Assembly: GCA_040226215.1 (NCBI GenBank)
Contig: JAVKFF010000024.1
Span: forward strand, 1 to 31,937
Reading direction: 5' to 3'
DNA length: 31,937 nucleotides
Origin: JAVKFF01 sp040226215
Lineage (GTDB): Bacteria; Pseudomonadota; Alphaproteobacteria; DSM-16000; Inquilinaceae
A program made the translations under genes and the position numbers. Within the stretch, counting starts at the first letter, position 1; each line of letters opens with the position of its first letter. The notes under the pieces are model-generated. The model did not search any database. It was given only the letters and a program-made list of their open reading frames with translations, and was not told the DNA's origin. Positions 16,437 to 25,560 of the stretch are shown here, in pieces.

Positions 16437-18250
16437 GCGCCGGGGCCGCCTTGCCTTCCGGCGAGACCGGGCGAAGCGGGCAAACCGGGCGAAGCGGAAC
16501 CGGCCGGCGCGTGCTGGCCATCCTGCTGCCCGACTGGCCGATCGAGCGGCTGTTGCGCCACTGGCGGCGGGAGGCGCCGCACCGCGCCCGCGCCGCTGCC
16601 GCCATGCCCTTCGCCACCATCGCCGCCGAGCGCGGCCGCCTGGTGCTCGAGGCGGTTGGCCGGCACGCCCGCCTGCTCGGCCTCGCCCCCGGCATGGCGC
16701 TGGCCGATGCCCGGGCGGTGGAACCGGGGCTGGTAACCGTGCCGGCCCGGCCGGCGGAGGACCTGGCGGCGCTCGACGGTCTCGCCCGCTGGGCCGAGCG
16801 CTACACCCCCTTCGTGGCGCTGGCCGGCCTGCCGCCGCACGAGGCCGGCCTCTATCTGGAGATCGCCGGCTCGGCCCACCTTTTCGGCGGCGAGGCGGCC
16901 CTGCTGGCCGATGCCGGCCGCCGGCTCGCCGGCTTCGGCCTCACCGCCCGCCTCGCCATCGCCGACAGCGCCGAGGCGGCCTGGGCCGTCGCCGTCTCGG
17001 GCCCGCCCTCCCGGACCGGCAGCCGCGCCAGGCCCCCCGCCGAAGCTGCCGCCGGAGCCATTCCCCGATCTCCCGATGACCCCCGCATCGTGCCGCAGGG
17101 GGGCGCGGCGGCGGCGCTGGCCCGGCTGCCGGTCGGCGCGCTGCGCCTCGACGCCGCCACGCTGGAGGGGTTGCGGGCCATGGGCTTGCGCCGTATCGGC
17201 GACCTCGCCCGGGTGCCACGGGCCAGCCTGGCCGGCCGCTTCCCCGGCCTGCTGGACCGCCTCGACCGCGCCCATGGCCGCCTCTCTTCCCCGCTCTCGC
17301 CGCGCCGTCCGGCGACCGCCTACGTCGCCCGCCGCGCCTTCGCCGAGCCGATCGGCCGCACCGAGGACGTCCTGGCCACGCTCGACCGGCTGCTCGCCCT
17401 TGTCGCCGGCCAACTGGAGCGGGACGGCAAGGGCGGCCGGCGCTTCCGGCTCGACTGCCACCGGGTCGACGGCTCCGTCACCGGCGCGGTTGTCGGCACC
17501 CATCTGCCGAGCCGGGACACCGCGGCGCTGCGCCGCCTCTTCGACGACCGGCTCGACGGTCTCGACGCCGGCTTCGGGATCGAGCTCATGGTCCTGACGG
17601 TGGAGCGGGCCGAACCGCTCGTCCCCCGCCAGGCCGGGCTCGACGCGGCGGGCGCGGCCAGTGCCGGGAACATCCCCGGGGATCTCGCCGGCCTGGTCGA
17701 CCGGCTGTCGAACCGCCTCGGTCCCCGCGCCGTGATGCGCGCCCTGCCGCGGCAGAGCCACTGGCCCGACCGCGCCGTGCGTCTCGCCCCGCCGCTCGGG
17801 CTGGCGCGCAGCATCGGCAACACCGCCCTGGCGCTGGCGCCCCGCATGGCCGTGGCCGCATCGCCCGAGGACGGGACCGCCTGGCCCGGGCCGGAGACGG
17901 GGGCGGCGGCGCGGCCGCTGCTCCTCGTCTCGCCGCCGGAGCCGATCGAGGCGACCGCCCCGGTGCCCGACGACCCGCCGGTGCTGATCCGCTGGCGCGG
18001 CCGGGCCCACCGGGTGGCGCTGGCCGACGGGGCGGAACGCATCGCCCCGGAATGGTGGCGCCGATCCTCGCCTGCCGGCCTGGCCGGCGGGGAGGCGGAG
18101 ACCAGGGACTATTACCGTATCGAACTCGAGGACGGCCGCCGCCTCTGGGTCTACCGCGCCGGCCGCTATGGCGAGGCGGCGGGGCCGGAAGCCGGCTCGC
18201 CCGGGGAACCGCTATGGCCGCGCTGGTATCTGGCCGGTTTCTTCGCCTGA
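16433..18250 (+). CDS. imuB: Catalytically inactive Y-family polymerase-like protein ImuB
   Basis: A 605-residue hub of the mutasome that links ImuA, DnaE2 and the sliding clamp. The Y-family palm is recognisable (VLAILLPDWPIERLLRHW; LYLEIAGSAHLFGGEAAL), but the catalytic acidic residues of true DinB enzymes are replaced, as usual for ImuB. A helix-hairpin-helix-like segment (LEGLRAMGLRRIGDLARVPRASLAGRF) and a little-finger-like region follow. The C-terminus DYYRIELEDGRRLWVYRAGRYG...WYLAGFFA is typical of the family. Where relatives carry a clamp-binding QLDLF-type motif, this protein has QAGLD (400-404). GGAAGG precedes the ATG, which overlaps the imuA stop. An 18-bp tandem duplication lies in the N-terminal extension. 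dnaE2 begins 29 bp downstream. Confidence 0.94.
   Translation: MSAGAALPSGETGRSGQTGRSGTGRRVLAILLPDWPIERLLRHWRREAPHRARAAAAMPFATIAAERGRLVLEAVGRHARLLGLAPGMALADARAVEPGLVTVPARPAEDLAALDGLARWAERYTPFVALAGLPPHEAGLYLEIAGSAHLFGGEAALLADAGRRLAGFGLTARLAIADSAEAAWAVAVSGPPSRTGSRARPPAEAAAGAIPRSPDDPRIVPQGGAAAALARLPVGALRLDAATLEGLRAMGLRRIGDLARVPRASLAGRFPGLLDRLDRAHGRLSSPLSPRRPATAYVARRAFAEPIGRTEDVLATLDRLLALVAGQLERDGKGGRRFRLDCHRVDGSVTGAVVGTHLPSRDTAALRRLFDDRLDGLDAGFGIELMVLTVERAEPLVPRQAGLDAAGAASAGNIPGDLAGLVDRLSNRLGPRAVMRALPRQSHWPDRAVRLAPPLGLARSIGNTALALAPRMAVAASPEDGTAWPGPETGAAARPLLLVSPPEPIEATAPVPDDPPVLIRWRGRAHRVALADGAERIAPEWWRRSSPAGLAGGEAETRDYYRIELEDGRRLWVYRAGRYGEAAGPEAGSPGEPLWPRWYLAGFFA
16466..16497 (+). repeat. 18-bp tandem duplication in imuB N-terminus
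   Basis: ACCGGGCGAAGCGGGCAA (16466-16483) is followed directly by ACCGGGCGAAGCGG. It duplicates TGRSGQ/TGRSGT in the N-terminal tail ahead of the conserved VLAILLPDWP. In frame. Confidence 0.8.
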
Positions 18251-18279
18251 GCCGGGCCGAGAGAAGGGGGAAGGGTCCG

Positions 18280-21200
18280 ATGACCGCCTATGCCGAACTG
18301 CAGGTGACGACCAATTTCAGCTTCCTGGAGGGTGGCTCCCATCCCGAGGAGCTGGCGCTGACCGCCGCGGCGCTCGGCCACCGGGCGATCGCGGTCACCG
18401 ACCGCAACTCGCTGGCCGGCGTGGTGCGCGCCCACAAGGCGGCGAAGCAGGCCGGCATCCGCCTCGTCGTCGGCGCCCGCATCGATCCGGAGGACGGGCC
18501 CAGCCTGCTGGTCTTCCCCACCGACCGGGCCGCCTATGGCCGGCTGACCCGGCTGATCACGCTCGGCCGCCGCCGGGCGCCGAAGGGCGAATGCCACCTG
18601 ACCCGCGCCGACATCGCCGCGGCGGGGGAGGGCCAGGTCGTCCTGGTGCTGCCGCCGCCGACGCCGTCCAACGGCTTCGCCGTCGACCTCGCCGCCTACA
18701 GGGAGGCGCTGCCGGGACCGGTCTTCCTCGCCGCCCAGTGCCTCTACCGCGGCGCCGACCGCCAGCGCCTGGCCCGCCTGGCGGCGCTGGCCAGAGCGAC
18801 GGGGGTGCCCATGGTGGCGACCAACGACGTGCACTATCACAGCCCCGAGCGCCGGCCGCTGCAGGACGTGCTGACCTGCGTGCGCGCCCGATGCACCATC
18901 GACGAGGCGGGCTGGCGCCTTGCCGCCAATGCCGAGCGGCACCTGAAATCGGCGGCGGAGATGGCCAGGCTGTTCGCCGACCACCCGGAGGCCATCGCCA
19001 ACATCGCCCGGGTGCTCAGGCGTTGCCGCTTCTCGCTCGACGAGCTGCGCTACGACTATCCCGAGGAGGTGGTCACCCCGGGTGAGACGCCGCAGCAGAC
19101 GCTGGAGCGGCTGACCTGGGCCGGGGCGGCCAGGCGCTATGGCGAGGCGGTGCCGCCGGACGTCGTGAAGCGGCTGCACCACGAGCTCAAGCTGATCGGC
19201 CAGCTCGACTACGCGCCCTATTTCCTCACCGTGGAGGACATCGTCCGCTTCGCCCGCTCCCAGGACATCCTCTGCCAGGGCCGCGGCTCGGCGGCCAATT
19301 CAGCGGTCTGCTACGTGCTCGGCATCACCGCCGTCGACCCGGCCCGCGCCGACCTGCTGTTCGAGCGCTTCGTCTCCGCCGCCAGGGACGAGCCGCCGGA
19401 CATCGACGTCGATTTCGAGCACGAGCGCCGCGAGGAGGTGATCCAGTACATCTACGAGAAATACGGCCGCGCCCGCGCCGGACTGACCGCCACGGTGATC
19501 TGCTACCGCAGCCGCGGCGCCCTGCGCGACGTCGGCAAGGCCATGGGGCTCAGCGCCGATGTCGTGGCCAGGATGGCGAAATCGCTCTGGGGCTGGGGCT
19601 CGGAGGGCATCAGCGACGCCCGGGTGCGCGAGGCCGGCCTCGACCCGGCCGAGCCGCGCCTGCGCCAGGCGCTCGACCTGGCGCACGAGCTGATGGGCTT
19701 TCCGCGCCACCTCTCCCAGCATGTCGGCGGCTTCGTCATCTCGCGCGGGCCGCTGGAGGAACTGGTGCCGATCGAGAACGCCGCCATGGAGGACCGCACG
19801 GTCATCCAGTGGGACAAGGACGATCTCGACGCGCTGGGCATCCTCAAGGTCGACATATTGGCGCTGGGCATGCTGAGCTGCGTGCATCGCGGCTTCGACC
19901 TGATCGCCCGGCATTACGGCAAGGCCTACGATCTGGCCAGCGTGCCGGCCGAGGATCCGGCGGTCTACGACATGCTGTGCGAGGCCGACAGCCTGGGCGT
20001 CTTCCAGGTGGAAAGCCGGGCGCAGATGACCATGCTGCCCCGGCTCCGGCCGCGCGACTTCTACGACCTGGTGATCGAGGTGGCGATCGTCCGCCCCGGG
20101 CCGATCCAGGGCGACATGGTCCACCCCTATCTCCGGCGCCGCAATGGCGAGGAGCCGGTCAGCTACCCCTCCGACGATCTGAGGCGGGTGCTGGAGAAGA
20201 CGCTGGGCGTGCCGCTGTTCCAGGAGCAGGCGATGAAGATCGCCATCGTCGGCGCCGGCTTCACGCCCGACGAGGCCGACCGCCTGCGCCGCGCCATGGC
20301 GACCTTCAAGAAGAACGGCGACATCCACAAGTTCCGCGACAAGATGGTCGAGGGCATGGTCGCGCGCGGCTACGACCGCGCCTTCGCCGAGCGCTGCTTC
20401 AAGCAGATCGAGGGCTTCGGCACCTACGGCTTTCCGGAGAGCCACGCCGCCAGCTTCGCGCTGCTGGTCTACGTCTCCGCCTGGATCAAGTGCCACCATC
20501 CCGACGTCTTCGCCGCCGCCCTCCTCAACAGCCAGCCCATGGGCTTCTACGCACCGGCCCAGATCGTCCGCGACGCCCGCGACCACGGGGTCGAGGTGCG
20601 GCCGCCGGACATCAACTTCTCCGACTGGGACTGCACGCTGGAGGGGACCGGCGGCGGCCGCCATGCCGTGCGCCTCGGCCTGCGCCTGGTCAAGGGCCTG
20701 GCCCGCGACGCCGCCAGCCGCCTGGTCGAGGCGCGGCAGGCGGGCGGGCTCTATGCCGAGCCGCGCGCGGTCTGGCGCCGCGCCGGCCTCGGCCCGCCGG
20801 TGCTCGAACGCCTGGCCCGGGCGGATGCCTTCCGCTCCCTCGGCCTCGACCGCCGCCAGGCCGCCTGGGCGGTTAAGGCGCTGGGTCCGGAGCCGCTGCC
20901 GCTGTTCGCCGGCCTAGACCGCGAGGTCGAGGAGGCGCCGGCCCGCCTGCCGGCCATGGGCCAGGGACAGCACGTCATCGCCGACTACAGTCATCTCTCG
21001 CTCACCCTGAAGCGCCATCCCATGGCCTTCCTGCGGGCCGGCATGGAGGATCTCGGCTACGTCCCGGCCAGGCGGCTCGGCCAGCTCGCCAACGGCCACA
21101 AGGTGGCGGTGGCCGGCCTGGTGCTGGTGCGCCAGCGGCCGGGCAGCGCCAAGGGCATCATCTTCCTCACCCTGGAGGACGAGACCGGGGTGGCCAATAT

Positions 21201-21747
21201 CGTGGTCATGCCGCCGGTCTTCGAGGGCTTCCGCCGAGAGGTGATGACCGCCAAGCTGCTCGGCGTCTCCGGCCGGGTGGAGCGCCAGGGCGCGGTCATC
21301 CACGTCAAGGCCGAGCGGCTCTACGACCTCTCCGACCGGCTGGCCCTGCTCGACCGCTCGGAGGCCGAGGAGCGGCTGTCGGTGCTGGCCGACGGCCGTG
21401 ACGGTCCAGCCGAAGCCCTGCCGGGGCTGGCCGGAGTGGAGACCGCCGACGCCTTCCTCGGCGGTCTGGCCCGCGCCGACGAGGTCCGCCGCCCCGGCCG
21501 CGACCAGCGCCAGGCCCGGGACATGCGTGAGGGACCGGGAACGCGCCAAACACGGGAGACGCTGGAAGGACCGGAGACGCGGGAAGGCGGGCGGCCGGCG
21601 GGGCGGCCTCCGGCCCGACCCGCCGAGGCGACGCCCCAGCTCGCCTTGGCGCTCGGCGGGCGCGGCCAGCGCCAACCCGCCAACGACCGCCACCCGGATG
21701 ACGGCGCCCCCGACCGCCACTTCCCGGAGGCCCGCAGCTTCCGCTGA
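18280..21747 (+). CDS. dnaE2: Error-prone DNA polymerase III alpha subunit DnaE2 (ImuC)
   Basis: A 1155-residue C-family polymerase that performs damage-induced mutagenic synthesis with ImuA and ImuB. The N-terminal PHP domain starts AELQVTTNFSFLEGGSHPEEL. The polymerase active site is PDIDVDFEHERREEV (Asp374, Asp376, Asp378), with the third aspartate in LKVDILALG (Asp525). GFGTYGFPESHAASFALL, a helix-hairpin-helix region and an OB fold (about 942-1018) follow. The ATG at 18280 sits after GAGAAGGGGGAAGGG and begins the conserved N-terminus. The frame is open upstream, but that part overlaps imuB. The last ~110 residues are an Arg/Gly/Pro-rich tail ending PEARSFR, longer than I expect for the family. 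Co-transcribed with imuAB. Confidence 0.96.
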   Translation: MTAYAELQVTTNFSFLEGGSHPEELALTAAALGHRAIAVTDRNSLAGVVRAHKAAKQAGIRLVVGARIDPEDGPSLLVFPTDRAAYGRLTRLITLGRRRAPKGECHLTRADIAAAGEGQVVLVLPPPTPSNGFAVDLAAYREALPGPVFLAAQCLYRGADRQRLARLAALARATGVPMVATNDVHYHSPERRPLQDVLTCVRARCTIDEAGWRLAANAERHLKSAAEMARLFADHPEAIANIARVLRRCRFSLDELRYDYPEEVVTPGETPQQTLERLTWAGAARRYGEAVPPDVVKRLHHELKLIGQLDYAPYFLTVEDIVRFARSQDILCQGRGSAANSAVCYVLGITAVDPARADLLFERFVSAARDEPPDIDVDFEHERREEVIQYIYEKYGRARAGLTATVICYRSRGALRDVGKAMGLSADVVARMAKSLWGWGSEGISDARVREAGLDPAEPRLRQALDLAHELMGFPRHLSQHVGGFVISRGPLEELVPIENAAMEDRTVIQWDKDDLDALGILKVDILALGMLSCVHRGFDLIARHYGKAYDLASVPAEDPAVYDMLCEADSLGVFQVESRAQMTMLPRLRPRDFYDLVIEVAIVRPGPIQGDMVHPYLRRRNGEEPVSYPSDDLRRVLEKTLGVPLFQEQAMKIAIVGAGFTPDEADRLRRAMATFKKNGDIHKFRDKMVEGMVARGYDRAFAERCFKQIEGFGTYGFPESHAASFALLVYVSAWIKCHHPDVFAAALLNSQPMGFYAPAQIVRDARDHGVEVRPPDINFSDWDCTLEGTGGGRHAVRLGLRLVKGLARDAASRLVEARQAGGLYAEPRAVWRRAGLGPPVLERLARADAFRSLGLDRRQAAWAVKALGPEPLPLFAGLDREVEEAPARLPAMGQGQHVIADYSHLSLTLKRHPMAFLRAGMEDLGYVPARRLGQLANGHKVAVAGLVLVRQRPGSAKGIIFLTLEDETGVANIVVMPPVFEGFRREVMTAKLLGVSGRVERQGAVIHVKAERLYDLSDRLALLDRSEAEERLSVLADGRDGPAEALPGLAGVETADAFLGGLARADEVRRPGRDQRQARDMREGPGTRQTRETLEGPETREGGRPAGRPPARPAEATPQLALALGGRGQRQPANDRHPDDGAPDRHFPEARSFR

Positions 21748-21793
21748 GGTGCGGCACCGGCCGGTCCAGGTCGTGCTGTTGCCCCCAATCACA

Positions 21794-21909
21794 GCCCGGC
21801 CACGCGAGGTTCCGGCTCTCGCTGCCGCTCGGCGGGAACGACGAGGGTGGGGTGGGCTGAGAAAATCTCACCGTCGTTCCGCTCGCAGCGCGAGCGGAGA
21901 TGCGGAACC
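21794..21909 (-). repeat. Dispersed double-palindrome intergenic repeat, copy B
   Basis: Lies in the 199-bp gap between the convergent dnaE2 and aglK genes. The minus strand matches copy A (10524-10638) along its length: GGTTCCGCATCT, GCGGAACGACG, CGTCGTTCC and the exact 18-mer GAGAGCCGGAACCTCGCG (complement of 21803-21820). Here the first hairpin is CCGCTCGC-GCT-GCGAGCGG, a perfect 8-bp stem that differs in sequence from copy A while keeping the fold. It may also act as a bidirectional terminator for the two converging genes. Confidence 0.8.
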
Positions 21910-21946
21910 CGGCGCCCGTCCTCGCCGTCGCCGGTGCCCGGCGCGG

Positions 21947-23110
<1,164 letters not shown>

Positions 23111-23202
23111 GTGAACTGTCTCCCTTGGGCGGTGTCCCTGGCCGCTGCCGGCCGGACCCTTCCTTCTGCTGTGCTGTCGTCCGTCGTTTTCCGCGCGTCC
23201 GC

Positions 23203-24354
23203 CTACCCCTTGACCGAGCCGGCCGTCAGCCCGCGCACGAAGTAGCGTTGCAGGGCGAAGAAGACCAGCAGGGGCACGATCATCGAGATGAAGGCGCCGC
23301 TGGTCAGGATCTCCCAGTTGTCGCCGCGCGAGCCGAGCAGTTCGCGCAGCTGCGAGGTCAGCACGATCTGGTCCTCGCGCTTGGACAGAAAGACCAGCGC
23401 CACGAGCAGGTCGTTCCAGACCCAGAGGAACTGGAAGATGGCGAAGGAGGCGAGCGCCGGCACCGAGAGCGGCATCACCAGGCGGGTGAAGATGTGGAAA
23501 TGGGTCGCCCCGTCCACCTTCGCGCTCTCGATCAGGTCGCGTGGCAGGCTGCCGATATAGTTGCGCAGCAGGTAGATCGCCAGCGGCAGGCCGAAGCCGG
23601 TATGGGCGAGCCAGATGCCGAGATAGGATTTCGCCTCCACCCCGAAGGTGGCGCCGACATCGTTGTAGAGCCGCAAGAGCGGGATCAGCGACATCTGCAG
23701 CGGCACCACCAGCAGGCCGACGACGATGGCGAACAGCCAGTTTCGCCCGGGGAAGCTCATCCAGGTGAAGGCGTAGGCGCAGAAGGCGGCGATCAGGATC
23801 GGGATGATGGTGGCCGGGATGGCCACGGTGGCGGTGTTGATGAAGGCCCGGCCGATGCCCTCGGCCGCCAGCACCTCGCGGTAGTTGTCGAGCGTGAAGA
23901 TCGGCGGCACGAAGGCCTGGTAGAAGACGCGCTCGCCGCGCTCTAGCGTGAACGGCTCGGGCGAGACCCAGCTATAGCTGCCGTCGGCGTTGACGGTCAT
24001 CGCGCCCGTGTCGTCGACCGGTGCGGACTGGCCCGCCTCGTAGGCGGTGATGTCGTTGATGTTGTCCGACCAGAAGCCGATTTCCGCCGGGCTGTCCTCG
24101 GGCAGCAGGTTACCGGCGATCTGGTAGCCGTCCGCCGTCTCCACCTGATCGTCGGCGGTGCCGGTGCGTCCCTGGTTGGCGATTTCGGTGGAGGACAGGG
24201 CCGACCACCAGCCCGAGGCGATCAGCTGGTCCTTGTCGCGCAGCGATGAGACCAGCAGGCCGACGGTCGGCAGGGTCCAGATGACGACCAGGAGCAGGAG
24301 AAGAACCTGGCCGGCGACCTGGCCGCCGGTGACGTAGCGTCCGGCGAGCTTCAT
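23203..24354 (-). CDS. aglG: Sugar ABC importer permease, AglG type
   Basis: A 383-residue inner-membrane permease of the CUT1 family. After the first helix (VLLLLLVVIWTLPTVGLLVSSL) comes a periplasmic loop of roughly 120 residues (about 45-155), much longer than in MalG. Such a loop is characteristic of AglG-type subunits. The remaining helices carry the coupling motif ESAKVDGATHFHIFTRLVMPLS and the protein ends RYFVRGLTAGSVKG. The start overlaps the aglF stop (ATGA), so translation is coupled and the two form the channel heterodimer. Confidence 0.93.
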   Translation of the reverse strand: MKLAGRYVTGGQVAGQVLLLLLVVIWTLPTVGLLVSSLRDKDQLIASGWWSALSSTEIANQGRTGTADDQVETADGYQIAGNLLPEDSPAEIGFWSDNINDITAYEAGQSAPVDDTGAMTVNADGSYSWVSPEPFTLERGERVFYQAFVPPIFTLDNYREVLAAEGIGRAFINTATVAIPATIIPILIAAFCAYAFTWMSFPGRNWLFAIVVGLLVVPLQMSLIPLLRLYNDVGATFGVEAKSYLGIWLAHTGFGLPLAIYLLRNYIGSLPRDLIESAKVDGATHFHIFTRLVMPLSVPALASFAIFQFLWVWNDLLVALVFLSKREDQIVLTSQLRELLGSRGDNWEILTSGAFISMIVPLLVFFALQRYFVRGLTAGSVKG

Positions 24355-25364
24355 CGCATGCCCTCCTCTTTCTGGAACCGCCTGATGTTCCAGATCATGA
24401 TCGGGATCACGGCCACCATGATGACGATGGCGATGGTGCTGCCGCGACCGAAATCGCCGCCGCCGCGGAACATCCAGTCATACATCAGGTTGGCCAGCAC
24501 CTCGGTGTTCCACTGGCCGTTGGTCATCGCCAGCACGATGTCGAAGATCTTCAGCACGATGATGGTGATCGTCGTCCAGACCACCACCACGGTGCTCATG
24601 ATCTGCGGCAGCACCACCTTGAAGAAGATCTGCACCGGCCTCGCACCGTCGATGCGCGCCGCCTCGATGGTGTCCATGGGCACGCCGCGCAGGGCGGCGG
24701 AAAAGATCACCATGGCGAACGGCGTCTGGATCCAGATCAGGATGACCATCAGGAAGAAGTTGTTCCAGAAGGGCAGGCTGATCCAGTGCACCGGGTCGCC
24801 GCCCAGCGACACGACGATGGCGTTGAGGATGCCGATCTGCTCGGCGTCCGGTCCGCGATAGTCGTAGACGAACTTCCAGATCACGCTGGCGCCCACGAAA
24901 GAGATCGCCATGGGCATGAAGATCAGCGACTTGGCGACGGTGCCCCAGGGCACCCGGTCGGCCAGCGTGGCGATCAGCAGGCCGAGACCGGTGCTGGCCG
25001 ACGGCACGATGATCAGCCACAGCAGGTTGTTGCGGATGGCCAGCAGGAACTCGCCGTCCTGGAAGGCCCAGATGTAGTTGGCGAGGCCGACGAAGCCCTG
25101 GCCGGTGTCGTCGAAGAAGCTGAGGCGCAGGGTCTCGACGACCGGGTAGACCAGATAGACGCCGAGGATCAGCAGGGCCGGGGCGATGAACAGCCACGGC
25201 CGGATCGACTCCCGCCGGTGAGCTTTCGAGATCTTCTCGCCGGCGGCGTCGGTCCTGTCGCCGAGCCAGTGATCAAGCGCCCAGTTGGTGCCCGCGAAGT
25301 AGAACAGGCTGAAGCCGATCCCGAGCACGATCGCAATGACCGCGCCGATGAGCTGCGATGCCAA
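24351..25364 (-). CDS. aglF: Sugar ABC importer permease, AglF type (TTG start)
   Basis: A 337-residue CUT1 permease with an additional N-terminal helix (IGAVIAIVLGIGFSLFYFAG) before the MalF-like core (RPWLFIAPALLILGVYLVYPV). The coupling loop is EAARIDGARPVQIFFKVVLPQ. The start codon is TTG at 25364: AGGGGAGG ends 8 nt upstream and no ATG lies nearby in frame. A stem-loop separates it from aglE by about 200 bp, so it is probably transcribed by read-through from the aglE promoter. Confidence 0.92.
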   Translation of the reverse strand: MASQLIGAVIAIVLGIGFSLFYFAGTNWALDHWLGDRTDAAGEKISKAHRRESIRPWLFIAPALLILGVYLVYPVVETLRLSFFDDTGQGFVGLANYIWAFQDGEFLLAIRNNLLWLIIVPSASTGLGLLIATLADRVPWGTVAKSLIFMPMAISFVGASVIWKFVYDYRGPDAEQIGILNAIVVSLGGDPVHWISLPFWNNFFLMVILIWIQTPFAMVIFSAALRGVPMDTIEAARIDGARPVQIFFKVVLPQIMSTVVVVWTTITIIVLKIFDIVLAMTNGQWNTEVLANLMYDWMFRGGGDFGRGSTIAIVIMVAVIPIMIWNIRRFQKEEGMR

Positions 25365-25501
25365 TGCGCCAACCTCCCCTGCAACGACTTGAGTTCTTTT
25401 TCAGAATCTTTCGTTACCGAACGATGCCCCGGTTGCCGGCGGTTGTCCACCTCCCGTGCTCGACACGCATCCGGAGCCGCGGGCGAGCAGCAACATAGAA
25501 A

Positions 25502-25529
25502 CGGGCGGGACCGTGACCAGTCCCGCCCG
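25502..25529 (-). terminator. Stem-loop between aglE and aglF
   Basis: On the minus strand CGGGCGGGAC and GTCCCGCCCG form a perfect 10-bp stem with an 8-nt loop, followed by TTTCT. It starts 32 nt after the aglE stop. It probably acts as a partial terminator and 3' stabiliser that keeps the binding protein in excess over the permeases. Confidence 0.75.
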
Positions 25530-25560
25530 CAACAAAAGCGTCATCGCCGCTTTCGCCGGA

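Noticed and set aside
15761..18010. A 749-codon minus-strand open frame opposite imuA/imuB
   Set aside because: Low-complexity Arg/Gly/Ala translation; imuA and imuB on the plus strand carry clear family motifs.
18052..18279. Upstream extension of dnaE2
   Set aside because: It overlaps the imuB C-terminus in another frame; the strong ribosome site and conserved N-terminus fit 18280.
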